Shown: one piece after another, positions 44,754-53,729 of the stretch
How positions within the stretch are numbered: position 1 is the first letter of the stretch
How the letters are laid out: the number at the start of each line of letters is the position of its first letter
NCBI RefSeq assembly: GCF_024054565.1
Contig: NZ_JAMXLR010000073.1
Span: forward strand, 87,808-151,807
DNA length: 64,000 nucleotides
Reading direction: 5' to 3'
Origin: Aeoliella straminimaris
Lineage (GTDB): Bacteria > Planctomycetota > Planctomycetia > Pirellulales > Lacipirellulaceae
The notes under the pieces: generated by a model
What the model saw: only the letters and a program-made list of their open reading frames with translations
Database searches by the model: none
What the model was told of the DNA's origin: nothing
Made by a program: the position numbers and the translations under genes

Positions 44754-45785
44754 TTGGGCGAGACCAGGGAACCGGGCATCGGGTTACGCCGACCGCCACT
44801 GAGGCATTTGACCGGTGTGCAGATCATTGGCACCGGCAGCTATGTGCCCGACAATGTCGTGACGAACGAGGACCTCGCGTCGCTGGGCTGCGATAGCGAC
44901 TGGATTATTCAGCGGACCGGCATCCGCGAACGCCGACATGCCCCGCCTGGCATGTGCACCAGCGACCTGGCCACTCAGGCTGCCGAACGGGCCATCGAGG
45001 CGGCCGGTATCGATCGCAGCGAGATCGATCTGTGCCTGCTGGGCACCTTTTCGCCCGACCAGCCCATCCCGCAGACCGCCACTACTGTGCAGGACAACCT
45101 GGGACTCAACTGCCCGGCCACCGACCTGTCGGCCGCGTGCGCAGGTTTTGCCTACTCGCTGGTGTTCGCCGCGCAGTTCGTATCCACCGGGTGCAGCAAG
45201 TACGCCTTGGTGATCGGTGCGGACACCAACAGCCGCATCCTCGACCCCACCGACGTGAAGACCTTTCCGTTGTTCGGCGACGGGGCCGGCGCGGTGATCC
45301 TGACCCGTGGTTCCGACGAACAGGGCATGCTGGCCTACACGCTAGGTGCCGATGGTAAGGGCTCGCAACTGCTGGTCCGCGAAATGGGTGGCAGCAAGGA
45401 GCCGTTCGTGCAGGACACGCCCCAGGGCCAGGCCCCTTGGCTGGTTAAAATGGAAGGCCGGCCGATCTTCAAATGGGCAGTGCGACTGCTGGAAGACAGC
45501 TTTGCCCAAGTGCTCGATGGCGGTGGCGTGGCCAAAGAAGACGTCAAGCTGTGGCTCCTGCACCAGGCCAACCAACGCATCATCGATGCGGCTGTGAGCA
45601 CCTGCGGCATCGACCCGGGGCGCGTGCCAGTGCACCTCGACCGCTACGGCAACACCTCCGGTGGTAGCATCCCGCTGGCCCTGGACGAGTGCTACCGCGA
45701 CGGTCAGATTTCCGCTGGCGACCTGTTGATGTTCTGCGGCTTCGGCGCGGGACTTTCGTGGGGCACGATTCTCTGGCGTTGGTAG
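44754..45785 (+). CDS. fabH: 3-oxoacyl-ACP synthase III (FabH)
   Basis: 343 residues if begun at TTG 44754, six bases after AAAGGAAAG. TTG 44808 (MTGVQIIGTGSYVPDN) would place the active Cys at 111, close to Cys112 of E. coli, but its GAGG is only three bases away. Catalytic Cys in DLSAACAGFAYSLVF, His in WLLHQANQRIIDAA, Asn in YGNTSGGSIPLALDE. SDWIIQRTGIRERRHA is the usual N-terminal block. FabH starts fatty-acid elongation from acyl-CoA and malonyl-ACP. No other fab genes are adjacent. Confidence 0.93.
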   Translation: MGETREPGIGLRRPPLRHLTGVQIIGTGSYVPDNVVTNEDLASLGCDSDWIIQRTGIRERRHAPPGMCTSDLATQAAERAIEAAGIDRSEIDLCLLGTFSPDQPIPQTATTVQDNLGLNCPATDLSAACAGFAYSLVFAAQFVSTGCSKYALVIGADTNSRILDPTDVKTFPLFGDGAGAVILTRGSDEQGMLAYTLGADGKGSQLLVREMGGSKEPFVQDTPQGQAPWLVKMEGRPIFKWAVRLLEDSFAQVLDGGGVAKEDVKLWLLHQANQRIIDAAVSTCGIDPGRVPVHLDRYGNTSGGSIPLALDECYRDGQISAGDLLMFCGFGAGLSWGTILWRW

Positions 45786-45872
45786 GTGCCGGCTGGCTCG
45801 TTTCTACTGCAACTCGCTGCTTTCTTGTCGTGCGGCTTGTTCTCTACAGCTCTCCGTTGTAGCGTGGTGGTA

Positions 45873-45991
45873 ATGTCTTGGTGGTGCGTTAGCACAGGGC
45901 GATGTTTCGTCGCCCGCGGCCAAATGCTTGGCCGTGAGAGTCAGCGACAATTATTGCGGCGCAAGCTTGAATAATTGTCGTAGCAAGGCAT
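45873..45991 (+). ncRNA. Candidate retron msr-msd RNA
   Basis: The 264-base region before the retron-type reverse transcriptase carries a series of structures in retron order. Candidate a1 atgtcttg (45873-45880) pairs with caaggcat (45984-45991), 8 bp with one G-U. The TTAGC priming motif is at 45889-45893 (branch G 45892). Hairpin 1 is an 8-bp stem (45897-45904 with 45908-45915) closed by a TTT loop, the msr hallmark. Hairpin 2 is cggccaa-atgc-ttggccg (45917-45934). An 11-bp msd-like stem, cgacaattatt (45945-45955) with aataattgtcg (45970-45980), surrounds a 14-nt loop. Order and motifs match known retrons; the a1/a2 ends are the least certain part. Confidence 0.68.
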
Positions 45992-45992
45992 C

Positions 45993-46016
45993 AGGGCGGA
46001 GCGTGGGCTCCGCCCT
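45993..46016 (+). terminator. Hairpin between retron RNA and reverse transcriptase
   Basis: A perfect 10-bp GC-rich stem (agggcggagc with gctccgccct) with a 4-nt loop, followed by acctttt. It could end or attenuate the ncRNA transcript so that RNA is made in excess over the RT mRNA. Similar hairpins occur as dispersed intergenic repeats, so the role is an inference. Confidence 0.5.
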
Positions 46017-46049
46017 ACCTTTTCGCATACGGAGCGGGACAGGAATTCC

Positions 46050-46952
46050 ATGCTGGACTGGCTTCTAACGATCATCGGCCTGAACCGTGGGGCCGGGACT
46101 GCCGAGCTTGCTCGGCGATTAGACTTGCCCGAAAAGTCGCTTCGGGAATTCGCACCTGAGTATCGAGAGTTCACGGTGCCGAAGCGTTCGGGAGGCAAGC
46201 GACAAATTACTGCCCCCACACCGGAATTGAAACTGTTGCAGCGCAGGATTTTGCGGCGGGTGCTTGCCAAGTTGCACGCACATTCGGCTGTTACGGGCTT
46301 CGAATCCCGAGAGTCCTTCGTGACAAACGCGGCCCGTCATTGCGGCAAGCAGATTGTCATCCATTTTGACATCAAGGACTTCTTTCCATCGATCGACAGC
46401 CAGCGAGTCTATGGTTATTTTCGCTACGTCGGTTGGAACCGTGCCGCATCTCGACTGTTGGCCAAGCTCGTCACTTGGCAGAATAGCCTGCCACAGGGCG
46501 CGCCAACGAGCCCACGCCTGAGCAACCTGGTCAACTATCGTCTCGATGCCAGAATAGCGGGGTTGGCTCGCCGGTATCACGCGACATACTCTCGCTACGC
46601 CGATGATATCACAGTTTCGCTGGATGACGAGTCATTCGACCTGCGCCCGCTTATTGGGTCTGTGTTTTCGATACTTCGCCACGAAGGGTATGATCCACAC
46701 CGGGGGCGGAAACTCAGTGTCCGTCGCCAACACCACCAGCAACGAGTCACTGGTCTGGTGGTCAACAAGCGGGTGAATCTGCCACGCAAGACTCGCCGCT
46801 GGCTTCGGGCGGCCGAGCATCGTGCAGCAGCCAACGAGCGCTCGATCACGTCGCCCGATTGGCAGCCATCAAAGCGATGTACGCTTACCCCCGAGCAACT
46901 TGCAGGATGGCGAGGCGTCGTCGCCATGATCGACCGCCTGCAGAAGAGCTAA
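46050..46952 (+). CDS. Retron-type reverse transcriptase
   Basis: 300 residues from ATG 46050 with AGGA five bases upstream. RT motifs in order: VPKRSGGKRQITAP (RT1-2, about 43), NAARH at 93-97 (the retron-specific region X motif NAxxH), IHFDIKDFFPSID (RT3), LPQGAPTSPRLSNL (RT4, 147-160), YSRYADDITVS with the YADD centre at 183-186 (RT5), and VTGLVVNKRVNLPRK (region Y VTG, 233-235). Group II intron maturase and endonuclease domains are absent, as are CRISPR or DGR neighbours. Retron RTs prime from the 2'-OH of a G in their own RNA to make msDNA. The protein ends soon after the thumb, with no fused effector, and pepF follows 118 bases later. Confidence 0.93.
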   Translation: MLDWLLTIIGLNRGAGTAELARRLDLPEKSLREFAPEYREFTVPKRSGGKRQITAPTPELKLLQRRILRRVLAKLHAHSAVTGFESRESFVTNAARHCGKQIVIHFDIKDFFPSIDSQRVYGYFRYVGWNRAASRLLAKLVTWQNSLPQGAPTSPRLSNLVNYRLDARIAGLARRYHATYSRYADDITVSLDDESFDLRPLIGSVFSILRHEGYDPHRGRKLSVRRQHHQQRVTGLVVNKRVNLPRKTRRWLRAAEHRAAANERSITSPDWQPSKRCTLTPEQLAGWRGVVAMIDRLQKS

Positions 46953-47070
46953 CTCTCTCCGCGGTCAGCCGACCCGCCGTGAACGCGACTCAGCCTAGCC
47001 CCAACTCGGTCGCCCTGGTATCCTGCGCACACCCTGACCCCCGAACCCTGAATCCCGACCCCTTCCATAT

Positions 47071-48873
47071 ATGGCCACCAAGAAGCTCCCGCTCCGCAGC
47101 AAAGTCAAAACCGCCGACACCTGGGACCTCTCGACGCTGTTCGCCTCGGACGAGGAGTGGGAAACCGCGTTTACGAAGTGGCAGAAGCAGATCCAGAAGT
47201 ACGAGAAGTTCCGGGGCACCCTCGGCGACGGGCCTGCGCAGTTAGCCAAGCTGCTGAAATTCGATAGCAAGTTCGATCAAGAGGGCGAGCGGATCGGCAC
47301 CTACGCGCACCTCAAGACAACCGAGGACTCCACCAACAGCACTTACCAGCGGATGCTGGGGCGGTTTATGAACGCCGCCAGCAACGCCGGACAGGCAGCT
47401 AGCTTCATCCGCCCCGAGATCCTTTCGCTGTCGGCCGCCAAGCTCAAAAAATATCTGGCGGCGAAGGAACTCGCCCACTTCAAGCTGAGTCTCGAGCGAT
47501 TGGTACGGTACAAGCCGCACACGCTGACCGACAACGAAGAGAAGCTGCTCGCCATGCAGGCCGAGATGGCTCAGGCCGCCGGGCAGGCGTTCCGTCAGTT
47601 GACCGACGCCGACATGAAGTTCGGCGACTTAAAAAATGAGAAGGGCGAGACAATCGAGCTCGGCCATTCGTCGTTCTCGGCGTTCTTGAATTCGCCGAAG
47701 CGGGACGTTCGCAAAAAGGCGTTTCACCAGTTCTACGCCGAATTCGCCGACCACGAAAACACGCTGGCCGCGACGCTCTCCGGCTCCATTCAACGCGATG
47801 TCTACAATGCCCGCGTGCGTAATTTTACCAGCGCCCGCGAGGCCTCGCTGTTCGTGGACGATGTGCCGGTGTCGGTATATGACAATCTGATCAATGCGGT
47901 TCACAGCAAATTGCCGGCTGTATATAAGTACTTCGATGTTCGCCGGCGGAAGATGAAACTCAAGGACATTCATCACTACGACACCTACGTGCCGATCCTC
48001 AGCGAACTGAATGTCACGCACACCTGGAATCAGGCGGTGAAGAAGGTAGTCGAATCGCTCGCGCCGCTGGGCGACGAGTACTGCAGCGTGCTGGCCGACG
48101 GTCTAAAGAGTGCACGCTGGTGCGATCGCTATCCCAACAAGGGCAAGCGAAGCGGGGCGTTCAGCTCCGGCAGCTTCGACGGCGCACCGTACATCCTGAT
48201 GAATTACCAGCCCGACGTGCTGAACCACGTGTTCACGCTCACACACGAGGCGGGGCACTCGATGCACACTTACTATTCCAAGAATCACCAACCCTACGAG
48301 TATTACGACTACACCATTTTTGTCGCCGAAGTGGCCAGCACGTTCAACGAGGAACTGCTGGGCAAGTACCTGTTGGATCGAGCCCAGAGCGACAAGGAGC
48401 GGGCCTACCTGGTGAACCGGGCCATCGACGACATCCGCGGCACCATTATTCGCCAGACGATGTTCGCTGAGTTCGAAAAAGTGACCCACGCCTTGGCCGA
48501 GGCGGGCGAGCCACTGACGCTGGAGTGCCTGAAGCAGGAATACCATAAGTTGCTGGCACTGTACTTCGGTCCCGACTTCGCGCTCGATCCGGAACTCGAC
48601 CTGGAGTGCCTGCGGATTCCCCACTTCTACTCAGCGTTCTACGTCTACAAGTACGCCACCGGCATGTCGGCCGCCATCGCCCTGTCGAAGCGGGTGCTCG
48701 AAGGAGGGCAGCAGGAGCTGGACGACTACCTCACATTCCTCAAGGGCGGCTGCTCGAAGTACCCGCTCGAACTGCTTCGCGACGCCGGTGTCGACATGGA
48801 GAAGCCCGACCCGGTGCAGACCGCGCTCGAGCACTTCGAGTCGCTGGTCGATCAACTGGACGAGCTGCTGTAG
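47071..48873 (+). CDS. pepF: Oligoendopeptidase F (M3 family)
   Basis: 600 residues. Zinc motif FTLTHEAGHSMHTYYSKNH with HExxH from His392, and the following Glu in FVAEVASTFNEELL. N-terminal helical region begins TWDLSTLFASDEEWETAF, the usual PepF start; FYSAFYVYKYATGMSAAIAL near the end is also characteristic. A cytoplasmic peptidase hydrolysing short oligopeptides. It stands downstream of the retron RT without evident functional link. Confidence 0.95.
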   Translation: MATKKLPLRSKVKTADTWDLSTLFASDEEWETAFTKWQKQIQKYEKFRGTLGDGPAQLAKLLKFDSKFDQEGERIGTYAHLKTTEDSTNSTYQRMLGRFMNAASNAGQAASFIRPEILSLSAAKLKKYLAAKELAHFKLSLERLVRYKPHTLTDNEEKLLAMQAEMAQAAGQAFRQLTDADMKFGDLKNEKGETIELGHSSFSAFLNSPKRDVRKKAFHQFYAEFADHENTLAATLSGSIQRDVYNARVRNFTSAREASLFVDDVPVSVYDNLINAVHSKLPAVYKYFDVRRRKMKLKDIHHYDTYVPILSELNVTHTWNQAVKKVVESLAPLGDEYCSVLADGLKSARWCDRYPNKGKRSGAFSSGSFDGAPYILMNYQPDVLNHVFTLTHEAGHSMHTYYSKNHQPYEYYDYTIFVAEVASTFNEELLGKYLLDRAQSDKERAYLVNRAIDDIRGTIIRQTMFAEFEKVTHALAEAGEPLTLECLKQEYHKLLALYFGPDFALDPELDLECLRIPHFYSAFYVYKYATGMSAAIALSKRVLEGGQQELDDYLTFLKGGCSKYPLELLRDAGVDMEKPDPVQTALEHFESLVDQLDELL

Positions 48874-48950
48874 ACCGAAGGGCTGACGCCAACGTCCTGA
48901 AGGTGGGGTGGCTCGCAGAGTTCGAACTCCGCCAACCGACGCGGTGGAGC

Positions 48951-49370
48951 CTATTTCTTTTCGACTTCGTACACCAGATCATTTTGGTCGGAGTCGACAT
49001 CGATGGTGTACGGAGAGAGATCGGGGTCGCCGTACTCCTCCTTGAGCAGCGATTCGCCCCCCATTGGATTCTCGAGCACGGAGAACACCACGACGTATTG
49101 CCCCTTGATCACCCCGTCGCCGGGCTTCTGGGTGTACATCTCGAAGGTGCCATCGTCTTGGATGTAGCCCGAAGCGGCCTTTCGGATTTCGGCCGTCGTG
49201 TCTGGGGCGGGGACCAAACGTACGACCTTCGCCGGCGCCACGATCGGCGAGCCATCTTTGTACTTCACGGTACCACTGACCTGGGCGGTTGGCCGGCCGC
49301 CACATCCTGTCGCCACCAGCAAAGCAACAGCGGCAATCAAGGTCAGACTATATCGATAATGTTGGAACAA
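48951..49370 (-). CDS. Small lipoprotein with carboxypeptidase-regulatory-like domain
   Basis: 139 residues if begun at TTG 49370, which has GAGG upstream; the frame is open to 49463 into the end of the DUF1559 gene. Signal peptide with lipobox ALLVATGCGG, then a beta-sandwich: AQVSGTVKYKDGSPIVAPAK, IQDDGTFEMYT, GQYVVVFSVLENP. This lipoprotein type repeatedly accompanies DUF1559 genes in planctomycetes, as here. Function unknown; surface or envelope role inferred. Confidence 0.75.
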   Translation of the reverse strand: MFQHYRYSLTLIAAVALLVATGCGGRPTAQVSGTVKYKDGSPIVAPAKVVRLVPAPDTTAEIRKAASGYIQDDGTFEMYTQKPGDGVIKGQYVVVFSVLENPMGGESLLKEEYGDPDLSPYTIDVDSDQNDLVYEVEKK

Positions 49371-49428
49371 TCTCAAGCACCTCGCAGAGACGGATGAATG
49401 CAGAACAGGCTTTGGAGCACGTGGATTA

Positions 49429-50586
49429 CTATCGGCTGAAGCCAGATCTTCCAGAGTCGCCACCGTCCTTAGCCGCGATCATATGATCCCACGGCGTGCA
49501 GCAACCACCGAACAAACCACTGGTCTCGATATCGTTGGTCGTAAATTGGACGCTGCCGTCGCACATGGCGAGAAACACGCCGCCGACGTGTTGGCTGCGG
49601 GCGGTCGCTTGGTCGAACGAGGCGCCTGCCCCGCCGTAACAAGGCATGCCAACGTCCATCAGGTACGGCTGCAACTGGGAGCAACTGAATCCGCCCGTGC
49701 GTCCTGCGGAGGCTCCACCAATGTCATCGGCGTTTTCGAAAATTGCATTCGGGCCGTTATCGTCGCCACCCGATCCGTAGAAGGCGAGCAGGTTTCCGCC
49801 GGCATGACCGAAGGCCCATGTGCCGCGGGGATCCTCCGCTTGAACTCCGGCGCGAATCTCGCCCAGCATGATGGTATTGCTGGTTCCATCGGTGATCTGA
49901 GCAACCTTGGTGGTTGCGTTGACGCCCATCACACCACGGTACCGATTGGGATTGTTGGACGAATTGCCAGCGCCCGACCAGGCGGAGGAGTTTGGCCCCA
50001 GTATTTGTTGCTGAGAGGGGCCAGCGGGATGCAATGCCCCATTGCCGACATTGGCTGCGTAGTTGCCGCGAGCCCAGTTACCTCCGTGGCCGATGTACAT
50101 CACGCTGTTGTTCTCGGCATCGGAGGGGCACAGCAGGACGGGGACTTCGGTGCCGCGAGCCGGGCTGTTTACGGCGTCTTGAATGGCCACGGGATTGCCG
50201 TTGGCATCCTCGAATACGAACGCATCGTACAGGGCCTGATTTTCCAGATACGGCAGCACGGCGACCTGCCAGTTCATGCCGAAGTCGGTACGAGAATTGA
50301 TTCCGGGGACAATACCGTTGGAGATCTCCGGAAACACCGTCCCTTCAGGAAACTTCTTCCTGGACGATTCATAATTCAGTACGGCCAGCGCCGCATTCTT
50401 CATATTGCTCTGGCACTGCGCGCGGCGGGCTGCTTCGCGAGCGGCTTGAACGGCGGGTAGCAGCAAAGCGACAAGAATGCCGATGATCGCAATGACCACT
50501 AGCAGTTCGACGAGCGTGAAGGCTCTACGACTTGCGGCCGAAATTCGATCGAGAACGTTCCGTGAGCGGTGGATTGTATATTGCAT
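49429..50586 (-). CDS. DUF1559 protein with type IV pilin-like N-terminus
   Basis: 385 residues from ATG 50586 (MQYTIHRSRNVLD), preceded by GGGGAG. The prepilin signal is RRAFTLVELLVVIAIIGILV (processing before Phe, Glu at +5), followed by the DUF1559 part: REAARRAQCQSNMKNAALAV, then TEVPVLLCPSDAE, ITDGTSNTIMLGE and HVGGVFLAMCDGSVQF. DUF1559 proteins are strongly expanded in planctomycetes and are thought to form pseudopilus-like or surface structures. It is upstream of the small lipoprotein in the same transcript. Confidence 0.92.
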   Translation of the reverse strand: MQYTIHRSRNVLDRISAASRRAFTLVELLVVIAIIGILVALLLPAVQAAREAARRAQCQSNMKNAALAVLNYESSRKKFPEGTVFPEISNGIVPGINSRTDFGMNWQVAVLPYLENQALYDAFVFEDANGNPVAIQDAVNSPARGTEVPVLLCPSDAENNSVMYIGHGGNWARGNYAANVGNGALHPAGPSQQQILGPNSSAWSGAGNSSNNPNRYRGVMGVNATTKVAQITDGTSNTIMLGEIRAGVQAEDPRGTWAFGHAGGNLLAFYGSGGDDNGPNAIFENADDIGGASAGRTGGFSCSQLQPYLMDVGMPCYGGAGASFDQATARSQHVGGVFLAMCDGSVQFTTNDIETSGLFGGCCTPWDHMIAAKDGGDSGRSGFSR

Positions 50587-50912
50587 TGAAACTACTCCCC
50601 ATTCCCCTTTTCTGAGTGGCCCGAACAACGCCAAACTCCCCCGCCAACTTCAAGGATTGGATGATACGGCACCCACGAAGGGTGAAGGGAGGTCGACGGG
50701 GTCTCTATCGTATCGCCTGATAAGCAGGTCTATGGTACCTGATCGCAGGTGGGGTACTCACTGCGTATATGCGCCAGTTTTTCGCTTCTTTGCGCAAAAC
50801 ACGGCGCTCTGCTACCTGCGAGGTGCGTGGAACCACCACAGGGGCCCCACTTGTGGGGTGTGGGGTTGGGAGGTTCAGTGGGGCTGCAGAGAACGCGCGT
50901 GCGTTGCCGAAG
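50587..50912. other. Intergenic stretch between CorA-like and DUF1559 genes
   Basis: 326 bases, the leader of the DUF1559 gene on the minus strand. It contains a weak palindrome (ccccac-tt-gtgggg, 50846-50859) that might end the CorA-like transcript. No coding frame is supported. Confidence 0.35.
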
Positions 50913-51707
50913 CTAAGTTCGCCGCCGCCGTTTTTGTTTCCGCTTCGGAGCGGGCAGGGTGACAAACGCCGTGAGGACGCCACCCAGCAGCAGTCCGCAC
51001 AGCAAGACCCCCATCAAGAACTGCGGGCCGACCTGATGCGACATGTCTTCAAGCGGGTTGTTGAGATTCATTCCGAAGATGCCCGCCAGCGTGGCGAGCG
51101 GGAAGAAGAAGGCCACCAGCAGATTCAGGCGGTGGGCCGACGTGGCCATCTGCCGGCTATGCTCGGCCTGTTCTTCGGCACGCAGGGCGATACGGTATTC
51201 GAGTCCATGCCGGGTGTCGGCGGCCAGCAGGTCCACGCGGCGGGCCATGGCGTAGGCCGCGTCACGCTGCAGGATCAACTGGCGATCGTCCGGCGCCGCG
51301 TCGCGGGCCTTCTGCAGCGTGGTGTGCACGTTGTTGGCCGCGCGAACCAATGGGTTCAGGTCGCGGAGAATGTCGAAGTACTCCTCGGCCGAGTTGGCCC
51401 GCTGTTCGCGATCGTCCAGCTTGTCGATCACCTGCTCGTACTCGGCCAGTAACTCGCCCAGCGAGTGATCGCCATGCCGCAGCGCCTTGGGCATCCAGTT
51501 GCCACTCGGGTCGCGCCAAAACAACCGTCCGACGCGGGCATCGTCTGCGGAGTCGGGCGGCTCGTGCAGCACGATGAGCAAATGCCCCTCGGACTCCATG
51601 ATTCGTTGCCGGCCGGGCGAGCTACCTAGGCGGTCGCGAAACTTTTGGGGAACCTTCCACCCCGAGGGCAGAAGCGACTGATTCTGAGGAGCAGGTGTAG
51701 GTGCCAT
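50913..51707 (-). CDS. CorA-like magnesium transporter family protein
   Basis: 264 residues. The C-terminus has the CorA signature: long helix ending in LNLLVAFFFPLATLAGIFGM, the GMN motif followed by LNNPLE, and a second membrane helix (FLMGVLLCGLLLGGVLTAFV) with a basic tail (PKRKQKRRRR). The N-terminal cytoplasmic domain is shorter than in E. coli CorA (316 residues), so it may be a ZntB/CorA relative with reduced funnel. Ion specificity is not certain. ATG 51707 is used; the gene is transcribed toward the DUF1559 gene. Confidence 0.82.
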   Translation of the reverse strand: MAPTPAPQNQSLLPSGWKVPQKFRDRLGSSPGRQRIMESEGHLLIVLHEPPDSADDARVGRLFWRDPSGNWMPKALRHGDHSLGELLAEYEQVIDKLDDREQRANSAEEYFDILRDLNPLVRAANNVHTTLQKARDAAPDDRQLILQRDAAYAMARRVDLLAADTRHGLEYRIALRAEEQAEHSRQMATSAHRLNLLVAFFFPLATLAGIFGMNLNNPLEDMSHQVGPQFLMGVLLCGLLLGGVLTAFVTLPAPKRKQKRRRRT

Positions 51708-51837
51708 TTGCGCGGTTATTCGTCGGCAAATCGAAAATCTTGGAACTTGACATTAGCGCTGGCGAAATAGCAGTCTCCCCGGGGCTCCCAAGCCCAGTCG
51801 CTTGCCCACGGTGAGGGCCCGAGAACTCGATTCGCTG

Positions 51838-52869
51838 TCACCGAGAAATCCAGTAAAACGGGGTGCCCGCTTCGTCTACTTTCAATTCGCCACGCAGGCG
51901 GGCCTGGAACAGTAGTTTGTCGGCCACCCGCTTGAGGTAGGTTTGCTGGAGAGCCAGTTTCACGTCGATTTCGCTGGGAACGATCTTCTTCGCCCGCAGC
52001 GTAGCGTGGTCCCAGAAGACAGGTAATCCCAACCGTGGTGCAATGGAGTCCATGGCCTCTTGCAACGTAAAGCCCTCCACCTGGGCGTTGAGGTTCTCCA
52101 TCATTTTGGGTGCAAGCTGGCTGGGGGCCCTGCGCGGCTTCCAGCCCACGGGCCAGACGTCGCCTTCGATGTCCGCGGCTCTGGCAATACGGTGCACGAC
52201 TTCTTCACCGCGTTCCTTGGTGGGGACCAGCACTAGGCCGTCGCGTTTCAAGAGTAGCGCTAGTGCGGTGCCGGTGGTGAGCATCTGTACGTCGTCGTCC
52301 ACGGGCTTCGCTTCGCGGACAATCTTCCATGCCGAATCGTCCATGTTTAGCCGCAAGCCAGTTACCTTGTCGGCATCCTTCAGCACGTCGGGCAGTGGGC
52401 GGCCCTTGGTTTCGACGCCTAGCATCTTGGTGAGATCGTCGCGGACCACGTGCGTTTGTTTTTCGGTCAGGCCGAACTTGCCCCGTGGCGCGGTTACGCC
52501 TTCCGCTCCGTCGGCCCCCAGGCGATCGAAGTAGTCCTGCAGTTGCGAGCGACTGCGTGCGTTGAACTTTCCACCCGGCAACGTCAGGTTGCCCCGCGCG
52601 TCGAGCACGCCGATCAGCGCGTAACGAGGACGCTCGTCGGTGCCCGTGGTTCGCAGTTCCACCTTGTCGCCCGCCTGGTGCCCCCGCAGCCGGACATTGT
52701 CGGCACCCGCATTGGTAAGCGTCTCGATCAACTCTCGCTGCGCGGTAGGTTGGACTCCCTGGGCAGTGACTACCTCAATCGAGATCCAGGCGTCGCTCGC
52801 CTTCGCGGTTGCACCACCTAGCGCGAGGAAGGAGACAAAAAGTGCCATTTTCGTCGTGTGGTAATTCAT
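51838..52869 (-). CDS. Exported protein of unknown function with secretin-N-like tail
   Basis: 343 residues from ATG 52869 (MNYHTTKMALFVSF); ATG 52848 is also possible and an upstream opening is not needed. Signal peptide about 1-23 (LFVSFLALGGATAKA). The middle (SRSQLQDYFDRLGADGAEGV, APRGKFGLTEKQTHVV) is of unknown type. The C-terminal part (AQVEGFTLQEAMDSIAPRLG, then KKIVPSEIDVKLALQQTYLK) resembles the short STN/secretin N-terminal fold seen in envelope complexes. No partner secretin is in the window. Confidence 0.65.
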   Translation of the reverse strand: MNYHTTKMALFVSFLALGGATAKASDAWISIEVVTAQGVQPTAQRELIETLTNAGADNVRLRGHQAGDKVELRTTGTDERPRYALIGVLDARGNLTLPGGKFNARSRSQLQDYFDRLGADGAEGVTAPRGKFGLTEKQTHVVRDDLTKMLGVETKGRPLPDVLKDADKVTGLRLNMDDSAWKIVREAKPVDDDVQMLTTGTALALLLKRDGLVLVPTKERGEEVVHRIARAADIEGDVWPVGWKPRRAPSQLAPKMMENLNAQVEGFTLQEAMDSIAPRLGLPVFWDHATLRAKKIVPSEIDVKLALQQTYLKRVADKLLFQARLRGELKVDEAGTPFYWISR

Positions 52870-53088
52870 GTGGGAAGTATAGCACTTTAGGGGGAGGGAA
52901 AATGCCGATGGAAAAGAGGCCGCTAACATGGGTGAACCACCTCCACACACAAACACAAGTGAAATATGGGGGATTCGGGAATTCAGGGCCGACTTTGCGG
53001 CCCGGCGCTATTTCGGATAAACTGGTCAGTCAGGTCATGCCGATTCCCAACTAACAGCGTTTACGTTCTCTGGACTTCGGATTCTTCC

Positions 53089-53556
53089 ATGCTCCGCACT
53101 GCCGGCAACCTGAAGCAGATCGTCGCCGTGGTGGCGATATTGCTATCGTTGTCGACGCTGGCTCAGAACTGTGGGCTGTATTGCATCTTGGGAGCATGTC
53201 GGGCGCAGGCCGCACGCAGCACTGCCGACTTGGAACGGGCCTGCACTCACTGCGCGTGTCATCACCATGACCAGCAGCCAGCCGATTCGAGCGAAGAGCC
53301 GACCGAACATCGTCATGATTCGTGTCCCTGCCCGGAAGATTGCTGGTGCCATCTGCCGCCGCAACCTTTCGAACTTCCCAAGACCGTAGACGCTCCGCTG
53401 GAACTGGCTTTCCTCGATAGCATGGCCATTTGCGATGACCTGGGTGTCTGCAACACGGCCGATCAGCCCGATTCGCTGAGGTGGTCGCCGCCGCACGTGC
53501 TAGACGACGAATCCGCTGTCTACCGCTGCGCGAAGCTGTGCCGGTTCTTAATTTGA
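53089..53556 (+). CDS. Exported Cys/His-rich protein, possible metal binder
   Basis: 155 residues from ATG 53089. Signal peptide (about 1-25, IVAVVAILLSLSTLA). Metal-ligand-rich cluster at residues 50-87: ACTHCACHHHDQQ, then EHRHDSCPCPEDCWCH, with eight Cys and seven His. The remainder is unremarkable. The genes that follow on the same strand encode an HMA-domain protein and an ABC export system, so a role in binding a soft metal (copper or zinc) in the periplasm is a reasonable inference, not proven. Confidence 0.6.
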   Translation: MLRTAGNLKQIVAVVAILLSLSTLAQNCGLYCILGACRAQAARSTADLERACTHCACHHHDQQPADSSEEPTEHRHDSCPCPEDCWCHLPPQPFELPKTVDAPLELAFLDSMAICDDLGVCNTADQPDSLRWSPPHVLDDESAVYRCAKLCRFLI

Positions 53557-53729
53557 GTCAACTCATTCACCAGGCCTTCTGCCTGAACGAATAGCCCGAC
53601 CGGTCGCTTGTAGCTGGCCGCACAGTCCGGGCGATTATTGACGCAACGCGATGCAATCGTACCGAGCGCAACGGCATGCGCTGCAGCATCGTGCTCAGGC
53701 TTAACCTGTCCTGCACTCAAGGAGGCGAT

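Noticed and set aside
46050..46952. Group II intron or diversity-generating retroelement RT
   Set aside because: No maturase or endonuclease domain, no intron ends, no template/variable repeat pair noticed; NAxxH and VTG motifs favour a retron.
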